Under the pieces are notes generated by a model. It was not told the origin of the DNA and searched no databases. It worked only from the letters and a program-made list of their open reading frames with translations. DNA of 64,000 nt from Fistulifera solaris (Eukaryota > Bacillariophyta > Bacillariophyceae > Naviculales > Stauroneidaceae): positions 186,001-250,000 of the forward strand of contig AP026125.1 in the NCBI GenBank assembly GCA_030295235.1, given 5' to 3'. Shown one piece after another: positions 42,139 to 53,055 of the stretch. Within the stretch, counting starts at the first letter, position 1. The number at the start of each line of letters is the position of its first letter. A program made the position numbers and the translations under genes.

Positions 42139-43214
42139 ATGACCCGCCCGATTCGCGTTTTGATCATTAGTGGAGGCGGTGAACGGAAAGCGACGTTGGA
42201 AGAACTCTTTGCACAAGACGATCGGTGGGACGTCACCTGGACGGCGGGGATTGCGAGCCGTTCTTTACGAGGAAGACAAAGTTGTTTGGAGCATTTGCAT
42301 CAAGCTGGTCTTATTCCGCCAGAGGAATGGGATGTTATTTCACAAGTGCCTCCGAGTGAGCTCTGGGAAACGATGAAACAAAGGATACCACTGTCCTGTC
42401 CGAACGAAGAGCCGGATGATAGAAGACCGAAAGAACATTACAGTTTCGAGTTTTGGAACAAGTCCAAAACGGTTAATAGAGGCAGATCTGTCTTGGGATG
42501 CTTATTGGCACATTTAGTGGCAATGAAGCAGTTTGTTGAAGGCGATTTTGATGTCTTGCTAGAAGACAATGTACGCTGGACAAAAGATGCCGTAGATCGA
42601 CTTGCAGAGTTATGTCAGAGTGAGGACGTGAAGGCACAACGAGGCAACTTGCTGTACTACGGCTGGCTAGGAAGCAAGGTGAATCTAGAATGGCTGTTTC
42701 AGCATTTTATCACGAATTCAGATGAAGCCGTGGTGCCATTTCCGACGACACAAGATATTGAACGAACCGTGGGCTTGAACAATAGCGACAAGCAACATCC
42801 GGGCGGTACACCTCTGTGGGGTATGTATGCCTACTGGATATCTCAACAAGGGTATGAAGCAATCATGGAGGTTCTTCGACGGGATATTGGGTCAATGCTA
42901 TGGAAAGGCAAACGAATGAGATATTACTCCGTCAAACCGGCGGACAAGGTTTTTCCAAGAAGTTTACAAAAACACAATTTGGATGTACGAATCGTCACTC
43001 GACCCCTCTTTTTCGTGCTCCTATGCTGTACAGCCGGATACACCCACAATGGGATGCTCTCTTTTGCGAAAGTACAACCGTTCAACTAAAAGGAAGTGGT
43101 CACGATTGGTCCGATCTTTTGTTAACGGCTCGTGAAATGGAAGTTGTCGAATTATACAAGAAAACTGGCGAATGGAAACGACTAGAAAATGAAGAACCAC
43201 AGCACGAAAGCTAG
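42139..43214 (+). CDS. Glycosyltransferase family 25-like protein, one frame break
   Basis: Corrected length 358 residues from the ATG of MTRPIRVLIISGG. GT25 features are the first beta strand with Arg-rich turn (ERKATLEELF), the WTAGI region, LGCLLAHLVAMKQFV before FDVLLEDNVRW (the acidic donor-metal site), LLYYGWLG, and GTPLWGMYAYWISQQGYEAI. This is the lipopolysaccharide/collagen glucosyl- and galactosyltransferase fold. There is no signal anchor, so location is unclear. The frame changes near 43011 in a T run (TRPLF then RAPMLYSRIHPQWDAL); one more T restores the C-terminal domain. No intron is needed. Confidence 0.75.
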
Positions 43215-43264
43215 TTTTGCAACAAAATGCGCTTACGATTTTAGTCTATCTATTCAGTGTTTGG

Positions 43265-44690
43265 TTAATGACGGCTTTCGAGGGGATCCCAACCGGTAAA
43301 CTGATCAGCGAGATCCTGCCAACAAGCCATGTAATCTGTATCCAACTGGGTCTCTTCTAGTGGCGCAACTTGCAAAGACAAGCTCGTCTCAAACATAAAA
43401 GCCAGCCCGCCCTCGAATTTAGCTGGATTTTTGCATTCGTCTTGGACCGCCTTGTCGTACGACTCTCGATCTGGGCCGTGAGGAGTCATGCAGTTGTGTA
43501 ACGAAGCGCCACCCGGCTGAAAACCCGCTTTGGCGTCATACGATCCAGATATTAACCCCATAAACTCGGACATGGTGTTGCGATGAAACCACGGAGGGCG
43601 AAGCGTGTTTTCGTCGGTTGCCATTATGCGCGGAGGGAAAATTACAAAGTCTGCCAGAGCGGTTCCTGTATGGTCACTGGGACATGTTAAAACCGTGTAG
43701 ATACTTGGATCTAAATGATCGTAAGTGACCGAGTTGATCGCGCAGAACTTGGTCAGGTCATCTGTAACGCAAAAGGCTGGAGTTAGAATTGCACTCGCGC
43801 AGATCATCTACTTTCGAGAATGAACATACATTTGTACGGCAAATAGTTTCCGTGCCACGCCACAACATTGAATGGAGAATGATCCGATTGCTTCATATAC
43901 AGTTTAGAATGCATCTTGCAGTAAATTGTCGATGGCCGACGGTAGTCCTCTCTACACGAAACACAATGCGCGGTGGGGTAATAAAAGTCGCGAGCATTCG
44001 CTAAACCGTTGGACCCGATCGGCCCAAGTTCAGGTAATTGAAAGCCTCCATTGAAGACCTCCAAAACGTATCCGCGAGAATCGTTGTTTAAATCTATGGT
44101 AAAGACGAAACCACGGGGAATGACCATAATCTCATTGGGTTGCACTCCAAATCGACCGACTTCTGTTTGAATCCGTAGTTCGCCTTGCTGAGGAACAATT
44201 AGAAAATCTCCGTCGCTATTGTAGAAGCTGGTATCATCCATGTTTTTTCCACATATATATTGATAGATAGCCAAGCCATGCTTGGTGATCGGATCCCCGC
44301 AGCGCACATTAGTTTCATACCGGTGAGAAACGTATGCTGCTCGGCTTGCTCCATGGATGCTGGTTTCCACCGGAGCGGATCCACTTGCGCGTGGCACTCT
44401 GAGGGAGCTATCCCGCCGAAAAAGCGACCCGTGTCTTCCGCAGCGGAAATGACGACACTGGGTTGAATGCGGTACAACCAAACTCGGCGATTCTCCGCTC
44501 GGGGTGCGGTAAAGGCTGTTCCTGACAATTGTTCTGTGTAGAGTTGAAAAGGAACCAATCGAGGATTGTTTCGTCCTGCGGGCAAGGCACCAGGAACACA
44601 TTCGCTCTCGAAGGAATTGCCGAATCCAGTTTGATAGGAAATTCCATCTTGTTCGATGAGGGTACCGCGTCGCGACGATGTATTGCTCAT
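43265..44690 (-). CDS. Homogentisate 1,2-dioxygenase, two exons, one frame break
   Basis: Exons 44690-43830 and 43761-43265 flank a 68-base intron (GTATGT...TTACAG); corrected length 452 residues, normal for the family. The enzyme opens the homogentisate ring in Tyr/Phe breakdown and uses Fe(II). Recognisable blocks are [29 protein letters not shown], the [11 protein letters not shown] cupin strand, [49 protein letters not shown] across the splice, then [21 protein letters not shown] and [10 protein letters not shown], carrying the metal ligands. A G appears missing in a G run near 44294, between CAAG and DPITKHG. Confidence 0.92.
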
Positions 44691-45043
44691 TCGGTATGCT
44701 TGACTAAAATATTTCACGTCAATCTTTCAAGTCCTTTATCTTGATAGCTGATAGATGATAGACACGTTAATCCGTCTGAAGTGATTCCGTATTGCGTTGT
44801 GGATTCCTCTCCTTCTTGCAAACGTTCAAGATCAATAGTCGTTGATGAAAGCATTCTGACAGCCCGAACATCCATCACCATGGTCGATGAAGGCTTCTCA
44901 TCGAAGTTCCTCCTTCGCGATACACTCACCGCCATAGTGACGTCATATAAAGCATAAGGTCGCCTTTTGCGTTCTATAGAGGTCGACGCGGTCGACGAAC
45001 AACGATCTCTCTATTTTATTGATTCAAACAAGCATTGTTAACA
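44691..45043. other. Intergenic region
   Basis: About 350 bases upstream of homogentisate dioxygenase and beyond the 3' end of the ankyrin gene. GTCGAC occurs three times near 44981-44996. No gene seen. Confidence 0.4.
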
Positions 45044-46111
45044 TTAAAATCGACTATCCAACTCTTTCCACAAATAACTGACCACTTTCTGTGAACAAAA
45101 CGACAAACTTTGAGCTAATTGAAGAGGCGTGCAACCATTTCCGTTCCGACGTTTGATGTGGTCGGGATTGAAAAGATTCAAGTGATGGATCGTTTTGAGA
45201 GCGGCGCTATGCATGACCGCCGTATGTAACGGTGTGTTTCCGTGTCGATCAACCAGTGTCGCTACACTGGGTCGCTTCAAAAGCATCATGTCCACCGAGG
45301 CGGTATCGTTCGGTTGGTGTCGTAGCAAAATGTGCAAGGAAGTAAGATTCGAGTGCTCTTGCTTTCCAAAGGCAAGGCCATCAAAGGAAGTGAGAACCGC
45401 TGGAGCCGCTGTGGCGAGACGTTCAATCACTTCCGCTGATGCTTGATATGAAATGGCAATGTTGAGAGGATATTGGTACGGTTCGGGTACGGTTCGGTCT
45501 TCAAGGCAACCCTTTTGAATGTTGTAAACTCTCTTGGTGGTGGTCAGACGGATAGGTCGTGATGCGGCTTGGGGATCTTTTCGGAGAATCTCTTCCAGTT
45601 CAGAAATGGTAGGACTCTTGCGACACGCGTGGTGCAAAGCGTCAAGTGCAGGCAGCGAAATATCTTTTTCGTTCTCTGTGGTTTCTTTCGCCTTCTTGGT
45701 TACAGGTTCCATCCCCTCTTTTTGGAGTATTTTCATGAATGCTTCGGAAGGTGCTCCAAATACAGAGGCCGCACGAAGAGTTCTGTCGTTGTTAGAGTTG
45801 GTGGAGATGCTTGTTTGCTTGGTGCGTGCCAACTCTTTCAAAGACTCGAAAGGTAAACTCCGTTTCTTCAAAGGAAGCGAAGTACTTGACAAGCCGATAT
45901 GGGACATGCTATTCATCGATACGAGTCGGACCTGTGTTTTTGAAGGATCGTCACGTGTCATGGTAGAACGGAGTCCATCATTCGTGTTGAGAGCACTCTC
46001 GGAATGGGGAGACAGTCTGTTCATGATGATAGTTTTATCGTCTGATGTTTCAGCGGTGGGGTGATTGTCTTCAATAAGAGTAAACGTCGCGTTTCTAAGC
46101 GTTTCGGCCAT
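45044..46111 (-). CDS. Ankyrin-repeat protein
   Basis: A 355-residue protein. Residues 1-150 are Ser/Thr-rich and disordered. From about 155 on there are four or five ankyrin-like units: LDALHHACRKSPTISELEEI, YPLNIAISYQASAEVIERLA, TSLHILLRHQ, the best unit HGNTPLHTAVMHSAALKTIH, and GCTPLQLAQSL. Diatom genomes hold many such N-disordered ankyrin proteins, often with inexact repeats. It has no targeting signal or enzymatic domain. It probably mediates protein binding; the partner is unknown. Confidence 0.75.
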   Translation of the reverse strand: MAETLRNATFTLIEDNHPTAETSDDKTIIMNRLSPHSESALNTNDGLRSTMTRDDPSKTQVRLVSMNSMSHIGLSSTSLPLKKRSLPFESLKELARTKQTSISTNSNNDRTLRAASVFGAPSEAFMKILQKEGMEPVTKKAKETTENEKDISLPALDALHHACRKSPTISELEEILRKDPQAASRPIRLTTTKRVYNIQKGCLEDRTVPEPYQYPLNIAISYQASAEVIERLATAAPAVLTSFDGLAFGKQEHSNLTSLHILLRHQPNDTASVDMMLLKRPSVATLVDRHGNTPLHTAVMHSAALKTIHHLNLFNPDHIKRRNGNGCTPLQLAQSLSFCSQKVVSYLWKELDSRF

Positions 46112-47081
46112 GAGTGCGAATATATACGGAATTGATGTATTGCAACGTGTAGATTGCGATTGAACACCTTTCTTCGGCTTGACGACTTTTGTGTTTGTGG
46201 GACCACTTCATCAGGTGTGGCGTTGGATTGCAAGGAAAATTTGTGTGTTGTAATTGGTAATTTCCGGGAGTTACTCCGCTGAAACTTTAATCTCTACATT
46301 CTGCATCATACACCGTAATGTCTCTATTCGGACTTATTGAATTCCAGTCAAAAACACGGAGAATATCTTCCACCCTCTGTAGTTTTTACTTTGACCTCTC
46401 ACTTTTTACTGGACACTGGACACGCGAGGAAAAGGAAAGAGAAAGACGAAAAGACAGCGATCGCGATCATGCGATCAGGGACAGGGATCCGGGTTCCGCG
46501 ATTGATACTCACTAGAGTACACATCATGTTACGAGTCAAAATTTCGAATATCGACGACCGATGACCCGATGACTGATGACCTGATGACGATGACCCGCCG
46601 GCCCGTCGGCGTCCGGCGTTCGGGGGGAAAAGAAACTCTCATGATGATGATGATTGATGATTGCCGCGTGCTTAGTTATGAGCCACGTAGAACATGCTAT
46701 CAACTTTATTGAATCAGTGACATCGATCAAACATGAGACACGAGTGGTGACCGAAGGTCGAAAGGTCAAAGGCAAGTACGTTCTTGGTCGAGGGCCGATG
46801 GTGATGATGATCATCTCTCGTCATTGGTAAGTCATCTTTTACTCGGGTCCAAACGGGGAGTCCCGGGATTTCCATTACCCGAGCTGAAAAGTTGACATCG
46901 TAATAGACTCAGATCGCTCATGTCGTAGGTGAACAACGGCAGCGTTTTTAAGATTTGGAAAACGCTCAAAATCTCGTTGCTTCAAACGACTCCTCGTTCA
47001 CGGTATAGAACTATAGAAAGGTAATCAAAACAATAATCGTTCAATAAGGAAACAAGCTATTAATACAAATTATTAAGTCAT
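46112..47081. other. Intergenic, simple-sequence rich
   Basis: About 970 bases with no supported gene. A GATGAC-type simple repeat at about 46555-46650 (GATGACCCGATGACTGATGA and similar) is followed by ATGATGATGATTGATGATTG. The open frames across it come from the repeats. Confidence 0.45.
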
Positions 47082-47429
47082 CTAAGCGGATCTAGCAGTC
47101 GAGCAACATCTTTCTGGATGCACCTTTTCGAAAGAGTATTGGACATCCAGTAATTGCAGGCGACGGTGCACATTCTTTTGCAGCTGTCGTGCTTCTGTTA
47201 AATGTTCCAGCCCTAAAAATGTTTGCCCTTTTGATTCGTGGAACTTTCCGACGCGCTTGAGTTCCAGTAAAGTATGGCACACTCGAAGGATCTTGTCGTA
47301 ATCCGATTTCGTGTACCAAACATCGTGCTTGTATTGGGAAGGCACTTTTTGAACGGCATGCACGAGCACTGTTTGGTCAAATGTGACCGATGGTCTTGTT
47401 GAACGACGAGCTGATGCTGACATTGACAT
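47082..47429 (-). CDS. Short stramenopile/diatom-family protein
   Basis: A 115-residue protein with a basic Ser/Arg N-terminus, VTFDQTVLVHAVQKVP, then HDVWYTKSDYDKILRVCHTL and FLGLEHLTEARQLQKN. The order V-F---V-V, WYTKSDYD-I and GLEHL recurs in many small uncharacterised diatom proteins. There is no signal peptide or membrane helix. Function unknown. The gene is divergent from the sterol reductase. Confidence 0.65.
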   Translation of the reverse strand: MSMSASARRSTRPSVTFDQTVLVHAVQKVPSQYKHDVWYTKSDYDKILRVCHTLLELKRVGKFHESKGQTFLGLEHLTEARQLQKNVHRRLQLLDVQYSFEKVHPERCCSTARSA

Positions 47430-47994
47430 TATGAAAGTGAAAAAGTTATGAATTTGAATTACTTCGGTTTGCGTTTGTGAGAGTTGTTCGTTTTTTTTTG
47501 TGAGAGCAAGGCGAAGGATAGAAAAAGAAATTTTTCTTGGTTTGTATTCTCATCTGAGTCCATTCTACTTTCTCTTCTATAGTCTCCCGGACAGCGCGAG
47601 AGAACCCTCCTTGTGTTCTTCGCTTCGTTCGGCTTTGAAGAACACAAAGCTTTTAGGCTTTTTGAATCCAAAAGGCCACACTTTCGGAAGCTTTTCCGAG
47701 TGCTGTGTTCTTCCGCTTGTACATTATGCTGTAGAGTAAACCTGGTTTTGATTTTCGAGTCCTGGATCGTTGGATTCTACGTTCTAAGTCCCGAGTCCTG
47801 AGTATGTGACCTTCGTTGAGCGTTGAGGCCCTGCCGGCGCGAAATCGAGTCAGCAACGACATGTGGCTCGCACGACATTCGCTCTCGATCGACTTATATG
47901 ACATTTATTGACATGCAATACGAGGCGCATTGGTTGACATTTTGGGTAGTCTCCTTGTGATTATACTTGCTGATCGATCATTTTTCACTCAACG
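47430..47994. other. Divergent intergenic region
   Basis: About 565 bases between the small diatom-family gene and sterol reductase. Several frames are open but have no family likeness. Promoters of both genes should lie here. Confidence 0.4.
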
Positions 47995-49331
47995 ATGGTA
48001 TCCAGTGCCAGCAAATCAAACAATGACTGGTCGAGTGGCAAGGGACTGCTTCCTGGGCGCGAAGTGCTCGGTCCATTGATGCTGATGGCGAGTACGCCGT
48101 GCGTGAGCATCATCTTCTTTCACGTGTGCGCGAATATGCAAGGAAACTTTATTGCATTTGCCAGTATTTGTATGGAAAAGGTTTCTTTTCCTTTCTCAAC
48201 GAGATCTGGCCGAATCCTTGGAATCCGGTCGTTTGGAAATGGATTTTGACGTTCTTTGCGTTTCAGTTGTTTTTGATGAAAGCGGTTCCTGGAAAGACAT
48301 TCGAGGGCAATTTAACACCCACAGGGCACCGTCCCGTCTATACAGCCAACGGTACAGCGTGCTACTTAATTACACTATTCAGCATCCTCGTATTGGGCTA
48401 CACGGGTGCTTGGAATCCGGCTCAAATATATGATCACTTTGGAGAGATTCTTAGCAGCATGAATATCTTTGCGTGGTGTTTTTGCACTATGCTTCTCATC
48501 AAAGGATACGTGGCTCCCAGTTCGACTGACGGTGGAACCACGGGTATCCTCGTACAGGATTTCTTTTGGGGCATGGAATTGTATCCTCGCATTCTTGGTT
48601 GGGATGTGAAACTCTTCACGAACTGCCGAGCGGGGATGATGTTTTGGGCGGTTGGTATTCTCTGTTTTGCCTACAAGAATCACGAACTGTACGGCCTGCA
48701 AGCGGGTATGGCTGTATCCGTAGCACTTCAACTAGTTTACATCTCCAAGTTCTATCACTGGGAGATGGGATACATGTGCAGTATGGACATTCAACACGAT
48801 CGCGCTGGATACTACATTTGCTGGGGATGCCTTGTGTGGGTTCCTGCCGTTTACACAAGTCAGGCGTTCTATCTTACGACGAATGCACCGGACTTGAGTA
48901 TCGGGGCAGCGTTGGCGATTTTTCTGGCCGGTTGGCTATGCATTTTCATTAACTATGATTCCGATCAGCAACGTTTCTTGTTTCGACAAACCAACGGACA
49001 TTGCAAGATTTGGGGCAAAGTTCCGGACAAGATCGTTGCCAAATACAAAACCTCGAGCGGTCAGACACGTGAATCGCTCTTACTCGTCGATGGCTGGTGG
49101 AAATTGTCCCGCCATTTTCATTACGTTCCCGAGATTCTGGCTTCGTTCTTTTGGTCGGTCTCGGCCTTGAACAGTGGTTTCGTCGGTCCTTACTTTTACA
49201 CCATTTATTTGACAATCCTCTTGACGGATCGAGCCTTTCGTGACGATGACCGTTGCCGCAAAAAGTACGGTCGTCATTGGGATAAATATTGTGAGCAAGT
49301 TCCTTATAAGATTGTGCCGGGGGTCATCTAA
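47995..49331 (+). CDS. DHCR7: Sterol delta-7 reductase (DHCR7), one frame break
   Basis: Corrected length 445 residues. A polytopic ER membrane enzyme that reduces the C7-C8 double bond late in sterol synthesis with NADPH. Evidence: N-terminal LGPLMLMASTPCVSII helix; NEIWPNPWNPVVWKW; LTPTGHRPVYTANG; the sterol-reductase signature FFWGMELYPRILGWDVKLFT; CRAGMMFW; GYMCSMDIQHDRAGYYICWG, LLVDGWWKLSRHFHYVPEI; and the terminal CRKKYGRHWDKYCEQVPYKI. All fit DHCR7 rather than C14-reductase. The start and first helix lie in one frame and the rest in another, joined at an A run near 48177 where one A is missing. No introns. Confidence 0.92.
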
Positions 49332-49752
49332 ACTTGATTCACAGAGTGAATCTTTGCTGAACTACATATCAATGAGTTATAAACGTCCTAGAATGCTAGC
49401 AATCACTTCCATTATGATAGTGTCTATATACTTGTGATTCAATTTCTGCCTTTGGCCTATTTTTGAGATGAGTCTTTACACCTTGATGGCGACTACTTGT
49501 ACGCCAACGATAACATGCGGTTTCACCCTAGCTAGGCCCGCGTACTTTCGAAGCTATAGTAGAAAAGGACAAGGCGTCATCATCGCCTACAAAAAAAACA
49601 AAAAATAACGAGAGACGAGACGAGACGAGACGAGAGACCGCGTTGCAATCGTTGTAGACGAAGGCGGAAACAAAACAACTATTTGTAAAACACCAACCTA
49701 TTTACCTGCATACCATCTACCAGTAGATAGCCTTCGCAGCGGAAACGGTAAC
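49332..49752. repeat. Intergenic with a short (GAGAC)n tract
   Basis: About 420 bases between same-strand genes. A GAGAC pentanucleotide repeat of about five units lies at about 49611-49636. Nothing else recognised. Confidence 0.5.
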
Positions 49753-50673
49753 ATGAGTGAAAAAGACAAGATCATTCTGACATCGGCACCGCCGCCACTG
49801 CATTCGATCGCCGTCGTTTTCATCATGACGATTGTGTTTGTAAGACTCTTTCCTTCAATGGAATCTGTCGATCGAGTTGCTACAGTAGAAACCTTTACGC
49901 GACGTGTCTTTCCCGACCTGATCACCGTAGAGCAGATGGCGTACATCCGTTTGGTGATCGCGGGAGTTATCTGGACGACATCCTTTCACACGATGTTCCT
50001 TTCCCCCGGTTGGATCCAAACCACCAATTACCTGAAGGGAACGAGACTAATACGAGCCCCAAATACTTTGTACGGTATCAAAACGATGTTCCCATTTACT
50101 TCGTGGGCGTGGAATATGTTGGGGGTTAGCTTTACATTATCGGGTTACATTGCCCTGAAACAAGAAGCATCGCCACTGTTGTTACGGTCAGCTCTCTTTT
50201 TTTGGGAAGCTTCGGCTCCGTTCAGTTTCTTGGTGGCCACCGTGATTCGATACGCCATCTGGCCGGGCGTCCTTAAAGGAGATGGTGATACGACGAATTT
50301 AAAAAAGCTGCGCAACAAGTTGATGCACAATGCCAACGTTATGATGAGTCTCACCGAGGCCGCTCTTCTCGGAGGTTTACCCGTTCATTGGAACCATGTT
50401 TCGATCGGTCCCTTGGTCGGAGTGGCGTACATTCTGTTTACTTGGGCCATGTCCACATCGTGGAACGATACCTCGAAAGTGGGACCCCAGTTTATCTACT
50501 TCTTCTTTGACACAACGTTGCCAGGATACACACCCACCATTGCTTTGTTGGTGTTACTGTTTGTGCTCATGTTGTTTTTTAGTTTCTTTGCGGCGTGCGA
50601 CTTTCTACTTGGCTTGGTGCCGTTCGGAGTTGTTGGTCATGCACTTTTGCACTGGGACTCGGTTCGATCATGA
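49753..50673 (+). CDS. Polytopic membrane protein, unknown
   Basis: A 306-residue protein with about seven predicted helices: near 18-36 (IAVVFIMTIVFVRLF), 65-85, 112-132 (WAWNMLGVSFTLSGYIAL), 140-165 (FFWEASAPFSFLVATVIRYA), 195-212, 220-240 (VGVAYILFTWAM) and 262-292 (TIALLVLLFVLMLFFSFFAA). The pattern, including HNANVMMSLTEAALLG, loosely resembles FAR-17a/AIG1-type proteins, but I am not sure. A predicted type and location cannot be given. It lies downstream of and co-oriented with sterol reductase; that may be chance. Confidence 0.6.
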   Translation: MSEKDKIILTSAPPPLHSIAVVFIMTIVFVRLFPSMESVDRVATVETFTRRVFPDLITVEQMAYIRLVIAGVIWTTSFHTMFLSPGWIQTTNYLKGTRLIRAPNTLYGIKTMFPFTSWAWNMLGVSFTLSGYIALKQEASPLLLRSALFFWEASAPFSFLVATVIRYAIWPGVLKGDGDTTNLKKLRNKLMHNANVMMSLTEAALLGGLPVHWNHVSIGPLVGVAYILFTWAMSTSWNDTSKVGPQFIYFFFDTTLPGYTPTIALLVLLFVLMLFFSFFAACDFLLGLVPFGVVGHALLHWDSVRS

Positions 50674-50803
50674 TGCGCTTTCGTGATTAAGCAACTAGCT
50701 TGCTTTCTAAGTTAAGCGATACTGTATTCAATCTCTTCTAGAAAGGCTCTATCTTGCAATATGATCGGATACAAATGTAGGTGTTAGGCCGCTGGGGCAT
50801 CTG

Positions 50804-52589
50804 TTATACTAGTCTTGTTCTGAGCAAGAGCTTCCAGGGCCGCTTGCTTTTCTTTTGACAGTTTCCACGCCATCCACAACATACCCGTAAGAGAGGATTG
50901 GGGTGTTCTTGAAGACACATAAAGGTATTGCTCGACGCTGACCCACAACCCGAGTATAAGTAGTCCGCCAACAAGATGTGAAAGTTGGAACAGCAGTTGC
51001 CGATGCTGTACCGAGGTTTCATTTGAAACATCAGTGAACTCATGGCCGATAGCATCACCTCATCGGCACCACCAAAACGGTGAGCCATTTTTAACAATCC
51101 CGTGTCCGGAGTCACATCTTTTGTGTTGGTCACAAATTTGAAGGTGTGTCGAAATTTCGTTTGTCGGTCCGTATTGTTCACGTAAGCGAGCTGATCTGCT
51201 AAAACAGATTTGCTTTCAGTAGTAAAGACAATGGTTGGATCAACATCGCTTTCGTGCTTGTTCGCTTGCCACAAATCATCCACTACTTGCATGTGCTCAT
51301 CAAATGAAAGGCATTCACTCTCTTTGAGACACTTATCGGAAGCTCGGATTGGGAGGCCGATGGATGCTTCCACGTTCAAGTCCTCGGGAACTACTTCGTC
51401 CAGTATGTTGTGAAGCTGCTCGTAGGCGATCGGATTTGGTCGCATGGCGTAGATTGCTGCCGCATGTGCCACCTTATGGGTGGATGCCGCGTAATGATAT
51501 CCTTCTCGATCGGCATCAAGTACCGCAATAGAATCAGCCGCTTTTCGCAGAATGGCAATGCGGGGATCGGTATCCGGTAGCTGGTCAATGATTTCGTGCG
51601 CCAATTTGGATAATTTCTCCATGACAGGTTTCGGTGTTGCTGGAAATGGCTGAAATAGCGAAACAACTCGTATAATACGGTCGTCCTTATGTTCTTCCGG
51701 CAGTAACCCTTCTCTCGTCAAAAACATTCTCGAATCATGCTTGGGCATTATCCACGCGCTGTTCAAGTCATCGATTGTCAGAACACATGGGGACGACGGG
51801 AAGAAAAAAGCATTGATGATCTCCTCGATCACACGATACCAGAGGCCAAGATGCCTTGCTAAACACGCTGGCTTCAGCTGGTGCTTTGTTGATGAACAGC
51901 ACAATCCGGTCTCTCAACAATCCCATCATGAGAGCAACGGCAGCCCCACCACGTATATTCGCCCCAATACCGATTCCGGCCAAATCAAAAATCGCATATT
52001 TAGCATCTCGACTGCATTCAAAATCAAAAGGACCAATGTCATGTTGTTCGAGCTCCGCCGCCGTACAGGTTGATCGGACTTTGGCTTCCCGTTGTGCCAA
52101 ACGATTTTGGTGATAATGAAAGGCCAGATACGACAATCGAACGGCCCATATGCGAACCGCTTCCGCGTCGTTGATATCGGTTTCGTCGGTGCGCGTCACA
52201 AAACGGGAGTCTTTCATACACATGGACTGACCCAGCAAATGGTGAGGCGCATCCAGTAAGTGATCCACATCGACCAACATTCGTCGCGTCATCTCGTCCG
52301 TGATGCCTTCGCGTATATTCCCAAACCGTGGTCCTTTCAACCACTCCTCTGAATTATATTGAAGACAAGAAGGTCGCTCGAGCTTAGGTGTTGTTGTTGT
52401 GTCAGGAACATCGTCGGCGGGTAATAGAACTGAAGCAATAACTTCTCGAACACGAGGGACATCGTAGGTGTATTCCGGTTGTAATGCAAATTGAATGCGT
52501 TCCAAATCCAGGAATATAAAGACGAAGCGCATGATGAGTACACTGGCAAACGCCGTCAAGAGTGCGGGGAAAGCACGACTTTCTGTCAT
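50804..52589 (-). CDS. Type II fucosyltransferase-like protein A, one frame break
   Basis: Corrected length 594 residues. A signal anchor at about 6-27 (AFPALLTAFASVLIMRFVFI) fits a Golgi type II enzyme. Conserved blocks: YLAFHYHQ, FDFEC, AGIGIGANIRGG (donor-loop-like), WPLVSCDRGDHQCFFLP, GLPIRASDKCLKESECLSF (compare the basic nucleotide-sugar site of FUT8/NodZ enzymes, GI-VR-TDK), PTIVFTTES, DVTPDTG, and a Cys-rich C-terminus (GNCCSNFHILL). GT23-like alpha-fucosyltransferase is therefore inferred. Its paralogue begins at 62389. An extra base in the T/C run near 51797-51806 breaks the frame between CFFLP and SSPCVL. It has no intron where the paralogue has one. Confidence 0.7.
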
Positions 52590-53055
52590 GATTGGCCTTT
52601 CTGTTGCGAGTGAGTATTCGATGCAATTACGGTAGATCGGTCGGGCTCGCACGAGACCGGCAATCGCGACCAGCTTTTACAAGGCTGCTGCTGAGAAGGG
52701 AGCACAGGGGACTAAATTATGCGTCGAAAATCGGTGCTTCGTGTCATCTTTCGTCAACCTCCGTTTTGTTGTTGTTGTGAAGAATGTCGGCGGGTCATTT
52801 TTGATTTGTTTTTGCACATGTTCGGGTCATCGGCTGGAAAGTGGCGTCTTATACGTGACCGAATTTGCGGGATGTTCCATGGGACTGAACGAAGACCCCA
52901 GCGCGCGACGGACGAACTGCGCTTCTCTTTGATTATTATATCTTTATTCATTCTTTTTGTGCTTGCTTTATTGTGCGGGAAACGTTGCTAATCATCTATT
53001 ATCGTCTCTTCTCACAATTCCTTTCCTTCTCAAAAGAGAAAGAATCTAAGCAAGA
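52590..53055. other. Divergent intergenic region
   Basis: About 465 bases between the transferase-like gene (leftward) and Ku70 (rightward). No protein-like frame or repeat was recognised. Confidence 0.4.

Noticed and set aside
46318-46564. Overlapping plus-strand frames near 46.4 kb
   Set aside because: They consist of simple-repeat and low-complexity sequence without conserved motifs.
49611-49636. (GAGAC)n tract as a CRISPR-like or regulatory array
   Set aside because: It is a plain short pentanucleotide repeat without spacers.
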